Shown in pieces: positions 40,171 to 48,878 of a stretch of DNA of 64,000 bases. The position numbers and the translations under genes are program-made. Below the pieces are notes generated by a model that saw nothing but the letters and a program-made list of their open reading frames with translations, was not told the DNA's origin and did not search any database. The stretch's first letter is position 1. Every line of letters begins with the position of its first letter. The stretch lies in assembly GCF_051954575.1 (NCBI RefSeq), contig NZ_JBQCHP010000073.1, forward strand, positions 27,160-91,159, given 5' to 3'. The DNA is from Dyella_B sp035690825 (lineage in GTDB: Bacteria > Pseudomonadota > Gammaproteobacteria > Xanthomonadales > Rhodanobacteraceae).

Positions 40171-42055
40171 CTTCCAGGGTAGCCAGGTCGCCCTTTTCTT
40201 CCAGCCAGCTCTTGCGATCGCCGGCGCGCTTCTTGGCCAGCAGCATGTCCATCAGCTTGGTGGTGCCTTCGCTGTCATCCACGGTGAGCTGCACCAGGCG
40301 GCGCGTATCGGGATAGATGGTGGATTCGCGCAGCTGCGCGGGATTCATCTCGCCCAGGCCCTTGAAGCGCGTGACGGTGACCTGGCCTTTCATCTTTTCG
40401 CGTTCCATGCGTTGCAGCATGGCCTGCTTTTCGTTTTCGTCCAGGCAGTAGAACACCTGCTTGCCCACATCCACGCGGAACAGCGGCGGCATCGCGACGA
40501 ACACATGGCCTTCGCGCACGAGTGCAGGGAAGTGGCGCAGGAACAGCGCGCTGAGCAGGGTGGCAATATGCAGGCCGTCGGAATCAGCGTCGGCCAGGAT
40601 CACGACCTTGCCGTAGCGCAGGCCGGAAAGATCGTCCTTGCCCGGATCGCAGCCGATCGCCACCGCCAGGTTGTGCACTTCCTCGGAAGCGAGCACCGAG
40701 GTGGATTCCACTTCCCAGGTGTTGAGGATCTTGCCGCGCAGCGGAAGGATCGCCTGGAATTCCTTGTCGCGCGCCTGCTTGGCGCTGCCGCCGGCCGAAT
40801 CGCCTTCTACCAGGAAGAGCTCCGTGCGGGTGAGATCGGTGGCGGTGCAATCGGCCAGCTTGCCGGGCAGGGCGGGGCCTTGCGTGATCTTCTTGCGCAC
40901 CACCTGCTTGGCGGCCTTCAGGCGCGCACTAGCGCGTTCGATCGCCAGTTGCGCGATGCGCTCGCCGAGATCGACGTGCTGGTTGAGCCACAGGCTGAAA
41001 GCATCGTGCACCACGCTTTCCACCAACGCGGCGGCGTTGCGCGAGGACAGGCGTTCCTTGGTTTGGCCGGCGAATTGCGGATCCTGCAGCTTCGCCGAAA
41101 GCACGAAAGCGAGGCGTTCCCACACGTCTTCCGGCGCCAGCTTCACGCCGCGCGGCAGCAGGTTGCGGATATCGCAGAACTCGCGCACGGCATTGGTGAG
41201 ACCGGTGCGCAAACCGTTGACGTGCGTACCGCCCTGCACGGTAGGAATCAGGTTGACGTAGCTTTCCTGCACCAGCTCACCTTCGGGCAGCCAGGTGAGG
41301 GCGACATCCAGGCCTTCGGTGTCGCGCGCAACGTGATGCACGAACAGGTCGGCGGGAATGCATTCGGCACCATCCAGTTCGCCGCGCAGGTAATCGCGCA
41401 GGCCGTCTTCGTAGTACCACTCGCTGGTTTCGCCGCTGGCTTCGTCCAACAGTTTCACGTTGAGACCGGCGCACAGCACCGCCTTGGCGCGCAGCAGGTG
41501 CTTGAGCTTGGGCAGCGAAATCTTCGGCGAGTCGAAGTATTTCGGATCGGGCCAGAAGCGCACGGTGGTGCCGGTCTTCTTCTTGGGCACCGTGCCGATC
41601 ACTTCCAGCTCGCTGGCGCGGTCGCCGTTGGCGAAGCTCATGCGATATTCGTTGCCGTCGCGGCGGATGGTCACGTCCACCCGGTTCGACAGCGCATTCA
41701 CCACCGATACGCCCACGCCGTGCAGGCCGCCGGAGAAGTTGTAGTTCTTGCCGGAGAATTTGCCGCCCGCGTGCAGGCGGGTGAGGATCAGCTCGACGCC
41801 GGGAATGCCTTCTTCCGGATGGATGTCCACCGGCATGCCGCGGCCATCGTCGGACACTTCCACCGAGCCGTCGGTATGCACCACCACCTCGATCGACTTG
41901 GCATGTCCGGCCAGCGCCTCGTCGACGGAGTTGTCGATCACTTCCTGCGCCAGATGGTTCGGGCGAGTGGTGTCGGTGTACATGCCCGGGCGGCGCTTGA
42001 CGGGATCAAGGCCGGAGAGGACTTCGATGTCGGCGGCGTTATAGCGACTGCTCAT
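40166..42055 (-). CDS. parE: DNA topoisomerase IV subunit B
   Basis: ATPase subunit of topoisomerase IV, 629 aa, which decatenates daughter chromosomes with ParC. Start MSSRYNAADIEVLSGLDPVK (42055) is preferred over an upstream in-frame ATG. GHKL ATPase motifs: EVIDNSVDEALAG, VSDDGRGMPVDIHPEEGIPG and HGVGVSVVNALS. The TOPRIM domain has FLVEGDSAGGSAKQ and LADADSDGLHI. Length fits ParE rather than GyrB (about 800 aa). Its stop codon TAG lies in the edge of a family B palindrome. Confidence 0.95.
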   Translation of the reverse strand: MSSRYNAADIEVLSGLDPVKRRPGMYTDTTRPNHLAQEVIDNSVDEALAGHAKSIEVVVHTDGSVEVSDDGRGMPVDIHPEEGIPGVELILTRLHAGGKFSGKNYNFSGGLHGVGVSVVNALSNRVDVTIRRDGNEYRMSFANGDRASELEVIGTVPKKKTGTTVRFWPDPKYFDSPKISLPKLKHLLRAKAVLCAGLNVKLLDEASGETSEWYYEDGLRDYLRGELDGAECIPADLFVHHVARDTEGLDVALTWLPEGELVQESYVNLIPTVQGGTHVNGLRTGLTNAVREFCDIRNLLPRGVKLAPEDVWERLAFVLSAKLQDPQFAGQTKERLSSRNAAALVESVVHDAFSLWLNQHVDLGERIAQLAIERASARLKAAKQVVRKKITQGPALPGKLADCTATDLTRTELFLVEGDSAGGSAKQARDKEFQAILPLRGKILNTWEVESTSVLASEEVHNLAVAIGCDPGKDDLSGLRYGKVVILADADSDGLHIATLLSALFLRHFPALVREGHVFVAMPPLFRVDVGKQVFYCLDENEKQAMLQRMEREKMKGQVTVTRFKGLGEMNPAQLRESTIYPDTRRLVQLTVDDSEGTTKLMDMLLAKKRAGDRKSWLEEKGDLATLEV

Positions 42056-42137
42056 GTGGATGCTTGCTGCGGAAGTGAGCGCGGGAGAATGGGTGGTGAA
42101 GCCAGGGAGGTCAAGACGGCAGGCTCCGTTTGCAGAG

Positions 42138-42151
42138 ATAACGTTAGTTAT
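42138..42151. promoter_or_regulatory. Candidate operator of the toxin-antitoxin module
   Basis: ATAACGTTAGTTAT, an inverted repeat ATAAC / GTTAT with a four-base centre, 42 bp before the antitoxin ATG and within its likely promoter. Antitoxins of this type usually repress their own operon at such palindromes. Inference. Confidence 0.4.
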
Positions 42152-42193
42152 GCACAATCATATCATTGGTTCAGGTATCCGAAAGGCAGGTCC

Positions 42194-42655
42194 ATGCAGA
42201 CGCTTACGCTCGAACAGCTTCGCACGGCGGTAGCCACCGGCGGGGTATCGGCCGTGAGCTTACAGGCGAAGGGCGGCGAGTTCTTCCTGCACGTCAAGAC
42301 CAAGGGACGCGCCGACGCCGTGCTGGCGCGGGCGCGCAGCACCGAACCGCGCGCCTTTTCCAACCTGATGCTGGCGATGAAGGAACTGCACAGTCTGGGC
42401 ATCGACGCCGGCACCTTCGATCTCACGGAGTGGAAGCCGGAGCAAAAGCGCGCGGTGCGCGTTCGCCCCGATCGCGCCGAAGCCATGAAGCGCGCGCGTG
42501 AAGCGATGGAGCACGACACCTGGTTTCGCGCGCAAGTGGAGCAGGGCTTGGCTGACGCGAACGATCCGGCGACGCCGTGGGTTTCGCTCGAAGACGCCAA
42601 GCTAAGCTGGGCGAAAAAACGTGCCGAACTGCTGAAGCGTGCAAAAAAGGCATAA
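42194..42655 (+). CDS. Antitoxin of a type II module, with N-terminal extension domain
   Basis: A 153-aa protein upstream of a RelE/ParE-type toxin. The C-terminal half (HDTWFRAQVEQGLADANDPA, then WVSLEDAKLSWAKKRAEL) resembles ParD/PaaA-like antitoxin or stability-determinant tails that wrap the toxin. The N-terminal half (TLEQLRTAVATGGVSAVSLQ, with KGGEFFLHVKTKGRADAVLA) looks like a small beta-rich domain seen in ParC-type partition-associated proteins, possibly the DNA-binding or ligand part. The AAAGGCAGG before ATG 42194 serves as ribosome-binding site. Most solo antitoxins of this class are shorter (about 80 aa). Confidence 0.7.
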   Translation: MQTLTLEQLRTAVATGGVSAVSLQAKGGEFFLHVKTKGRADAVLARARSTEPRAFSNLMLAMKELHSLGIDAGTFDLTEWKPEQKRAVRVRPDRAEAMKRAREAMEHDTWFRAQVEQGLADANDPATPWVSLEDAKLSWAKKRAELLKRAKKA

Positions 42656-42667
42656 AGGAACGGATGC

Positions 42668-42952
42668 TTGATACTTGTCTGGTTGCCCAGGGCATTGCAG
42701 GACCGTGATGCTCAGATCGAGTACCTCGCCGAACGCAATCCACACGCGGCCATCGAGCAGGGCGATCTGCTCGATGAGACGATCGCCGGTTTATCGAATC
42801 ATCCGCGCATGGGAAGACAGGGACGAGTACGCGGGACGCGCGAGCTGGTGATTGCGGGCACGCCCTTTATTGTGCTCTATCGCGAACGATCGCTGGCAAA
42901 GCGCATGGAGATCCTCCGCGTGCTGCACGGTGCGCAACAGTGGCCACCGTAG
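42668..42952 (+). CDS. RelE/ParE-family toxin
   Basis: A 94-aa toxin of the RelE/ParE superfamily: VWLPRALQDRDAQIEYLAER, HPRMGRQGRVRGTRELVIAG and FIVLYRERSLAKRMEILRVL match the family, with the final RVLHGAQQWP typical of the group. The start is TTG 42668 with AAAGGA eight to nine bases upstream. It begins 12 bp after the antitoxin. ParE-type toxins act on gyrase and RelE-type toxins on ribosome-bound mRNA; which applies here cannot be told. Its TAG stop lies in the edge of a decayed family B repeat. Confidence 0.85.
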   Translation: MILVWLPRALQDRDAQIEYLAERNPHAAIEQGDLLDETIAGLSNHPRMGRQGRVRGTRELVIAGTPFIVLYRERSLAKRMEILRVLHGAQQWPP

Positions 42953-43003
42953 ATTGCAAACACCAACGTCGCCATCCATGTTGGGGTTTGCACCCCGACC
43001 TAT
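42950..43003. repeat. Family B repeat, copy 4, decayed at one end
   Basis: The right arm TTGGGGTTTGCACCCCGACC is intact; the left arm (GTAGATTGCAAACACCAAC) is mutated. It starts on the toxin gene's stop codon. Confidence 0.7.
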
Positions 43004-43014
43004 GCAGAAAAAAA

Positions 43015-44814
43015 TTAAAGCGGCGCGCAGTGTTTTTCGAGCCAGGCGAGATCCGCATCTTCCAGCAGCGGCGATAGCGCGGCGCGCACGGTGGCATGGT
43101 AATCGTCCAGCCACGCGCGCTCATCGGGGCTGAGCAGGCCCGATTCCAGCGCCCGGCGATCGAACGGGCACAGCGTGAGCGTTTCGAAGGCGTAGAACTC
43201 GCCAAATTCGGTCTGGTCGGCTTCGACCACCACGGCGAGGTTCTCGTGGCGAATGCCATGGCGTGCAGGCTTATATAAGCCGGGTTCGATCGAGGTGATC
43301 ATGCCGGGTTCGAGCGCTACCAGCGTGCCGCCGGAAACGGGCGGCCGTACGCTATGCGGGCCCTCGTGCACATTCAGGAAGTAGCCCACGCCATGGCCGG
43401 TGCCGTGGCCGTAATCCATGCCGGCAGCCCACAGCGGCGCGCGGGCCAGGGCGTCCAGTTGCGGACCGCTTGCGCCCCTGGGAAAGCGGGCACGGGAGAG
43501 CGCGATCATGCCTTTCATCACCAGCGTGGCATCGCGCCGTTGCTCGGTGGTGGTCGGTCCCAGCGCCAGCACGCGGGTAATGTCGGTGGTGCCACCCAAG
43601 TACTGTCCGCCGGAATCGACCAGCAGCAGGCCGTGGCGCTGCAAGGTGTTGTGGGCCCCGGGCGTGGCGCGATAGTGCGGCAGTGCGCCGTTCTCCATAT
43701 AGCCGGCGATGGTGGCGAAACTTTCGCCAACGAATTCGGGCTGGGCGGAGCGCTCGTCGCGCAGCAAGGCATCCACATCCAGTTCGGTTTGGGTCATGCC
43801 AGCGGCGAGTCGCTCTTCCAGCCGACGGAAGGCACGCACCAGCGCGGCGCCATCGCGGCGCATCACTTCGCGGATGTGTGCCAGTTCGCTCTCGGTCTTG
43901 ACCGCCTTGAAGGCGGTGGAGGGGTTCGAGCCCTCGATGCGCGTCACGTCGGCGGCGACGGCCTTGAGCACATCGCTCACGACACGGGCGGGGTCAAACA
44001 ATAAGGTGTCGCCGGCCTTCAACTCGCCAAGGCTGTCACCCAGCGTGGCGTAGTTGGCGATGCGGATGCTGTCGGCGTCGAGCGCGGCGACCACATTGTC
44101 CTTGAGCTTGTCCCGATCGACGAACAGCGTGGCCTGCCCGGACGCTTCCACCAGCAAGTGCGCCAGGAACACCGGATTGCATTCCACGTCGCTGCCGCGC
44201 AGGTTGGTAAGCCAGGCGATGTCGTCCAGGCTGGAGACGAGGTGATGCGTGGCGTGCTGCTTGCGCATCGCGTTGCGCAGCTTGCCGAGTTTTCCCGCGC
44301 GCGAGGTGCCAGCGTAGTCGAGCGGATGTTCGTACACCGGCGCGTGGGGCAGGGCGGGGCGATCGCGCCAGGCCATGCCCGGGATATCGAGGTCGACGCG
44401 CACGTTCGCGCCGACCGCGGCAAGCTGGCGTTCGATCTGCCGCTTTGCCGATACCGCCACGCTGTCACCGGCGATCGCCACCACATCATTCTTATGTAGA
44501 TGGTGTTGCAACCAAGTCAGGTGTTCGTTCGCCTGTCCCGGTCGTTGCTTCATCAGCGCAATACCAGTGCCGGCAAGCTGTTGTTCGGCCTGCGAGAAAT
44601 AGCGCGAATCGGTCCACAGCCCGGCTTGCTTGGCGGTGACCACCAGGATGCCGGCAGAACCGTCGAAGCCGGAAAACCATTCGCGCGCCTTCCAGTGCGC
44701 GGGCAGGTATTCGGACAAATGCGGATCGGCAGTCGGCGTGATGCACGCGGCGACGCCGTGCTTGGCCATGGTGTCGCGCAACGCGGCAATGCGGGCGGAA
44801 ATCGGAGTGCTCAT
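43015..44814 (-). CDS. Xaa-Pro aminopeptidase (aminopeptidase P, M24B)
   Basis: A 599-aa dinuclear metallopeptidase that removes N-terminal residues preceding proline. It has the three-domain layout of the longer aminopeptidase P group: two creatinase-like N-terminal domains (residues 1-300) and a C-terminal pita-bread catalytic domain. Metal ligands are visible in LLLVDSGGQYLGGTTDITR, GHGTGHGVGYFLNVHEGP and PGMITSIEPGLY, and the final HENLAVVVEA. Length is nearer to the cytosolic eukaryotic-like type (about 600 aa) than E. coli PepP (441 aa). No signal peptide. Confidence 0.9.
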   Translation of the reverse strand: MSTPISARIAALRDTMAKHGVAACITPTADPHLSEYLPAHWKAREWFSGFDGSAGILVVTAKQAGLWTDSRYFSQAEQQLAGTGIALMKQRPGQANEHLTWLQHHLHKNDVVAIAGDSVAVSAKRQIERQLAAVGANVRVDLDIPGMAWRDRPALPHAPVYEHPLDYAGTSRAGKLGKLRNAMRKQHATHHLVSSLDDIAWLTNLRGSDVECNPVFLAHLLVEASGQATLFVDRDKLKDNVVAALDADSIRIANYATLGDSLGELKAGDTLLFDPARVVSDVLKAVAADVTRIEGSNPSTAFKAVKTESELAHIREVMRRDGAALVRAFRRLEERLAAGMTQTELDVDALLRDERSAQPEFVGESFATIAGYMENGALPHYRATPGAHNTLQRHGLLLVDSGGQYLGGTTDITRVLALGPTTTEQRRDATLVMKGMIALSRARFPRGASGPQLDALARAPLWAAGMDYGHGTGHGVGYFLNVHEGPHSVRPPVSGGTLVALEPGMITSIEPGLYKPARHGIRHENLAVVVEADQTEFGEFYAFETLTLCPFDRRALESGLLSPDERAWLDDYHATVRAALSPLLEDADLAWLEKHCAPL

Positions 44815-44824
44815 CGGCGCATTG

Positions 44825-44914
44825 TACGTTGGGTTGCCCCGGACTTGATCCGGGGGTAACCCAACGGGGCCGCCTCGAATATTGTGTTGGTTACGCTGCG
44901 CTAACCCGACCTAC
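44825..44914. repeat. Family C repeat, copy 2, with a second hairpin inserted
   Basis: The right arm TTACGCTGCGCTAACCCGAC then CTACG matches family C. The left arm TACGTTGGGTT is interrupted by a palindrome CCCCGGACTTGATCCGGGGG before GTAACCCAAC. It lies between the aminopeptidase and cyoA starts, which are divergent. Confidence 0.65.
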
Positions 44915-45042
44915 GCGACGCCCGCGACATTCTGTCTAACCGCTGCGGCAGCCCTCAGACTAGTCACGACTTGCTGCAGCGCGATATGCTATGCCGGTTG
45001 TCTGCCCCGACAACGTCCCCGTCAGTACTTTTAGAGTCGATC

Positions 45043-45969
45043 GTGAACTATCGTTCCTTCGTTTCGGCTGCGCGCTGGTCGTGCGCTAGCCTTGCTGTGC
45101 TGCTCAGCGGCTGCAACATGGAAGTCCTTTCGCCCAAAGGCGATATCGGTATGCAGGAGAAGTCGCTGATCCTGATTGCCACTGGATTGATGCTATTGGT
45201 GGTGGTCCCGGTCATCGCGATGACCCTGATTTTCGCCTGGCGTTACCGCGCCTCCAACACCAAGGCTACCTACGCGCCGAAGTGGTCGCATTCGACCGCG
45301 ATCGAAGCGGTGGTGTGGATCATTCCGTGCATCATCATTGCGGTCCTGGGCACGATCACCTGGCGCACCACGCATGCGCTCGATCCTTATAAGCCGCTGG
45401 ATCACCACGCCAAGCCGATCACCGTGCAGGCGGTATCGATGGACTGGAAGTGGGTGTTCATCTATCCGGAGTACGGCGTAGCCAGCGTCAACGAGCTGGC
45501 CATGCCCACCGACGTGCCGGTGCATTTCGAGATCACTTCCGATTCGGTGATGAATGCGTTCTTCATTCCGCAGCTGGGCAGCCAGATCTACGCCATGGCG
45601 GGCATGAAGACGCAGTTGAACCTGATCGCGAACGAGCCGGGCACGTACGCGGGCCTGTCGAGCAATTACAGCGGCGCTGGCTTCTCCGACATGCACTTCA
45701 CTGCGATCGCGACTTCGCAGCAGGGCTTCGAGGACTGGATCAAGAAGGCCAAGGCCAGCCCGGTCAAGCTCGACGATGTGGCCTATCACGCGCTGGCGCA
45801 GCCGAGCATCAAGGTGCCGGTGAGCTACTACGGCAACGTCAAGTCGGGCATGTTCGACAGCATCATCAATCAGTACATGGGCGACATGTCCATGGACAAG
45901 ATCGGCACCGCCCCTGCGCAGGCCAGCGCCATTCCCTCGCACAACGATCACGCCAAGGCTGCGGAGTAG
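45043..45969 (+). CDS. cyoA: Cytochrome bo3 ubiquinol oxidase subunit II
   Basis: A lipoprotein subunit of 308 aa. GTG 45043 starts a lipoprotein signal ending in the lipobox LLSGC. Two transmembrane helices follow (LILIATGLMLLVVVPVIAMT and AVVWIIPCIIIAVLGTITW), then a periplasmic cupredoxin-like domain. The CuA site is missing: where cytochrome c oxidases have Cys-x3-Cys, this protein has LSSNYSGAGFSDMHF, like E. coli CyoA. It is therefore a quinol oxidase, not a cytochrome c oxidase. First gene of cyoABCD. Confidence 0.95.
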   Translation: MNYRSFVSAARWSCASLAVLLSGCNMEVLSPKGDIGMQEKSLILIATGLMLLVVVPVIAMTLIFAWRYRASNTKATYAPKWSHSTAIEAVVWIIPCIIIAVLGTITWRTTHALDPYKPLDHHAKPITVQAVSMDWKWVFIYPEYGVASVNELAMPTDVPVHFEITSDSVMNAFFIPQLGSQIYAMAGMKTQLNLIANEPGTYAGLSSNYSGAGFSDMHFTAIATSQQGFEDWIKKAKASPVKLDDVAYHALAQPSIKVPVSYYGNVKSGMFDSIINQYMGDMSMDKIGTAPAQASAIPSHNDHAKAAE

Positions 45970-45972
45970 GCC

Positions 45973-47988
45973 ATGTTCGGAAAACTTTCTCTATCGGCCA
46001 TTCCTTTCCATGAGCCGATCATCATGGGCACCCTGTTGATGGTGTGCCTCGGCGGTGCCGGGCTGCTCGGCTGGGTGACGCTGCAGCGCAAGTGGGGCTA
46101 CCTGTGGAGCGAGTGGTTCACCACCGTGGACCATAAGCGCATCGGCATCATGTACGTGATCCTCGCGCTGGTGATGCTGCTGCGCGGCTTCGCCGACGCC
46201 ATCATGATGCGCGCCCAGCAGGCGGTCGCCGCCTCGGACGCGGCCGGCTACCTGCCGCCGCATCACTACGATCAGATCTTCACCGCGCACGGCGTGATCA
46301 TGATCTTCTTCGTGGCCATGCCGTTCGTGGTGGGCCTGATGAACCTGGTGGTGCCGCTGCAGATCGGCGCGCGCGACGTGGCCTATCCATTCCTGAACTC
46401 GCTCAGCTACTGGCTTACCGCTTCGGGCGTGGTGCTGGTGATGATCTCGATGTTCGTGGGCGATTTCGCCGCCACCGGCTGGCTGGCCTATCCGCCGCTG
46501 TCCGAGCCCGGCTTCAGTCCCACCGTGGGCGTGGATTACTACATCTGGGCGCTGCAGCTGTCGGGCCTGGGTACCACGCTCAGCGGCATCAACTTCATCG
46601 TCACCATCCTGCGCATGCGCACGCCGGGCATGAAGCTGATGCAGATGCCGGTGTTCACCTGGACCGCGCTGGTCACCAACATCCTGATCGTGGCGGCGTT
46701 CCCGTTGCTGACCGTGGCGCTGGCGCTGCTGGCGGCCGACCGCTACCTGGACATGCACTTCTTCACCAACGAGCTTGGCGGCAACGCCATGCTGTACGTC
46801 AACCTGATCTGGATCTGGGGCCACCCGGAGGTCTACATCCTGATCCTGCCGTGCTTCGGCGTGTTCTCCGAAGTGGTGGCCACGTTCTCGGGCAAGCCGC
46901 TGTTCGGCTACAAGTCGATGGTGTACGCCACCGCGGGCATTGGCGTGGCTTCGTTCGTAGTGTGGTTGCACCACTTCTTCACCATGGGCTCGGGCGCGGA
47001 CGTGAATGCCTTCTTCGGCATCTCGACCATGATCATCTCGATCCCGACCGGCGTGAAGCTGTTCAATTGGCTGTTCACCATGTATCGCGGCCGCATCCGC
47101 TTCACCTTGCCGATGATGTGGACGGTGGCGTTCATGGTCACCTTCACCATCGGCGGCATGACCGGCGTGCTGCTGGCCGTGCCGGGTGCGGACTTCGTGC
47201 TGCACAACAGTCTGTTCCTGATTGCGCACTTCCATAACGTGATCATCGGCGGCGTGCTGTTCGGCCTGTTCGCCGCGATGAACTACTGGTTCCCGAAGGC
47301 GTTCGGCTTCAAGCTGGAAGAGCGCTGGGGCAAAGCATCGTTCTGGTGCTGGGTAGTCGGCTTCTATATGGCCTTCATGCCGCTGTACGTGCTGGGCCTG
47401 ATGGGCATGACGCGCCGCATGAACCACTATGCGAATCCTGCCTGGCAGCCGTACCTGATCGTGGCCGCCGTCGGCGCCGGCATCATCGCGCTCGGCATCG
47501 GCTTCATGCTGCTGCAGTTCGTGGTGAGCATCCGCAATCGTGCCGAGAACCGCGATCTCACCGGCGATCCATGGGGCGGCCGTACGCTGGAATGGGCGAC
47601 CAGCTCGCCGGCGCCGTTCTACAACTTCGCGGTGCTGCCGAAGGTGGAAGAGCTGGATCAGTTCTGGGCCGACAAGGAACACAAGCGCGCCTACCCGCAG
47701 CACGCGCATTACGACGACATCCATATGCCGCGCAACACCGGCGCCGGCGTGGTGATGGCGGCCTTCGGCACCGTGCTGGGCTTCGCCATGGTATGGCACA
47801 TCTGGTGGCTCGCCGCCGCTGGCCTGCTCGGCATGATCGGCACGTTCATCGTGCGCGCCTACGACACCGACGTGGATTACTACGTGCCAGGTGCCGAGGT
47901 CGAGAAGATCGAGCGCGCACGCCTGGTGCCGCTCAACAAGCTGATCGAAAACGTGGGTCCGGCCTCGGCCGGCGAGAAGGTGGCGTAA
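45973..47988 (+). CDS. cyoB: Cytochrome bo3 ubiquinol oxidase subunit I
   Basis: Catalytic haem-copper subunit of 671 aa that reduces oxygen and pumps protons. Haem and CuB ligands lie in IFTAHGVIMIFFVAMPF, WIWGHPEVYILILPCFGV, VVWLHHFFTMG and FLIAHFHNVIIGG. The active-site His-Tyr pair is preserved in HPEVY. The N- and C-terminal extensions match CyoB rather than CtaD. It begins 3 bp after cyoA. The stop codon at 47986-47988 is followed immediately by the family F element that separates it from cyoC. Confidence 0.97.
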   Translation: MFGKLSLSAIPFHEPIIMGTLLMVCLGGAGLLGWVTLQRKWGYLWSEWFTTVDHKRIGIMYVILALVMLLRGFADAIMMRAQQAVAASDAAGYLPPHHYDQIFTAHGVIMIFFVAMPFVVGLMNLVVPLQIGARDVAYPFLNSLSYWLTASGVVLVMISMFVGDFAATGWLAYPPLSEPGFSPTVGVDYYIWALQLSGLGTTLSGINFIVTILRMRTPGMKLMQMPVFTWTALVTNILIVAAFPLLTVALALLAADRYLDMHFFTNELGGNAMLYVNLIWIWGHPEVYILILPCFGVFSEVVATFSGKPLFGYKSMVYATAGIGVASFVVWLHHFFTMGSGADVNAFFGISTMIISIPTGVKLFNWLFTMYRGRIRFTLPMMWTVAFMVTFTIGGMTGVLLAVPGADFVLHNSLFLIAHFHNVIIGGVLFGLFAAMNYWFPKAFGFKLEERWGKASFWCWVVGFYMAFMPLYVLGLMGMTRRMNHYANPAWQPYLIVAAVGAGIIALGIGFMLLQFVVSIRNRAENRDLTGDPWGGRTLEWATSSPAPFYNFAVLPKVEELDQFWADKEHKRAYPQHAHYDDIHMPRNTGAGVVMAAFGTVLGFAMVWHIWWLAAAGLLGMIGTFIVRAYDTDVDYYVPGAEVEKIERARLVPLNKLIENVGPASAGEKVA

Positions 47989-48254
47989 GAACCCGCCCCC
48001 ACCATCCGCATAGCCCGCGCCGCATCTATTTGCGTGCAGGGCAAGGAAGAACGAGAGAAGTGTATGTCGATACATAAACGAGTGATGACGCAGCAATGCG
48101 CGCAAATAGATGCGGCCCTTCGGGTTGCCGCTGAGCGGCCGTCATGCGGCAGCGCGCGGCTTGACCAGACGGCCAGTCTGGCGCTGCGCCACGCGCTACC
48201 ACCTGACGACCGCTCAGGGGCAACGCGGACTATGCGGATGGCGGGGGTGGGTTC
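47989..48254 (-). repeat. Family F structured element, copy 2 (266 bp)
   Basis: Bounded by 31-bp inverted repeats (47989-48019 and 48224-48254, 28 of 31 pairs), beginning GAACCCGCCCCCACCATCCG. Inside, read on the minus strand, are P2 (48205-48224 with 48124-48143, 18 of 20 pairs), P2a (CAGAC-TGGCC-GTCTG at 48180-48166), CCCGAAGGG at 48124-48116, P4 (GCCGCATCTATTTGCG, 16 perfect pairs, 48116-48101 with 48034-48019) and the loop TGTATCGACATACA at 48075-48061. It shares linker sequences with copy 1 but not stem sequences, and fills the whole cyoB-cyoC gap. Confidence 0.85.
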
Positions 48255-48257
48255 TCC

Positions 48258-48878
48258 ATGACTGCTATCACCGCAAACCACGGCGTCGTCGCGCACGGCG
48301 GCGCCCACGAGCATCACGACGACGGCTCCAAGACCCTCTTGGGTTTCTGGATCTACCTGATGAGCGACTGCCTGATCTTCTCGGGCCTGTTCGCCACCTT
48401 CGCCGTGCTGGGACACGCCACCGCCGGCGGTCCGAGCGGCAAGGAGCTGTTCGATCTGAAATTCGTGTTCGGCGAAACCATGCTGCTGCTCATCAGCAGC
48501 TTCACCTTCGGCCTGGCGATGCTCAACATGCATGCGGGCCATCGCAACAAGGTGATCGCCTGGCTGTTCGTCACCTTCCTGTTCGGTGCGGGTTTCGTGG
48601 GCATGGAAGTCTACGAATTCCACCACCTGATCGTGGCCGAGCACGCCGGTCCCAGCCGCAGCGCGTTCCTGTCCGCGTACTTCGGCCTGGTCGGTACGCA
48701 CGGCCTGCACGTCACCTCCGGCCTGATCTGGCTGCTGACGATGATGCACATGGTCGGCAAGTTCGGCCTCAACGATGCAGTGCAGCGCCGCCTGTCGTGC
48801 CTGAGCCTGTTCTGGCACTTCCTGGATCTGGTGTGGATCTGCGTGTTCACCTTTGTCTATCTGTTCGGGGTGCTCTGA
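48258..48878 (+). CDS. cyoC: Cytochrome bo3 ubiquinol oxidase subunit III
   Basis: A 206-aa subunit with five predicted transmembrane helices, matching CyoC (about 204 aa in E. coli). GFWIYLMSDCLIFSGLFATF and then AGFVGMEVYEFHHL and YFGLVGTHGLHVTSGLIWLL are family hallmarks. Its start is only 3 bp after the family F element, so ribosome access may depend on that element; GGTGGGTTCTCC is the nearest purine-rich stretch. It overlaps cyoD by one base. Confidence 0.95.
   Translation: MTAITANHGVVAHGGAHEHHDDGSKTLLGFWIYLMSDCLIFSGLFATFAVLGHATAGGPSGKELFDLKFVFGETMLLLISSFTFGLAMLNMHAGHRNKVIAWLFVTFLFGAGFVGMEVYEFHHLIVAEHAGPSRSAFLSAYFGLVGTHGLHVTSGLIWLLTMMHMVGKFGLNDAVQRRLSCLSLFWHFLDLVWICVFTFVYLFGVL

Noticed and set aside
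40034..42193. Plus-strand open frame covering the whole of parE antisense
   Set aside because: The 5' part is the antisense of parE; only the final 153 codons (from 42194) are a real gene, the antitoxin.
48034..48261. Open frames inside family F copy 2
   Set aside because: They translate stems of a palindromic element; the equivalent frames are not shared by copy 1.
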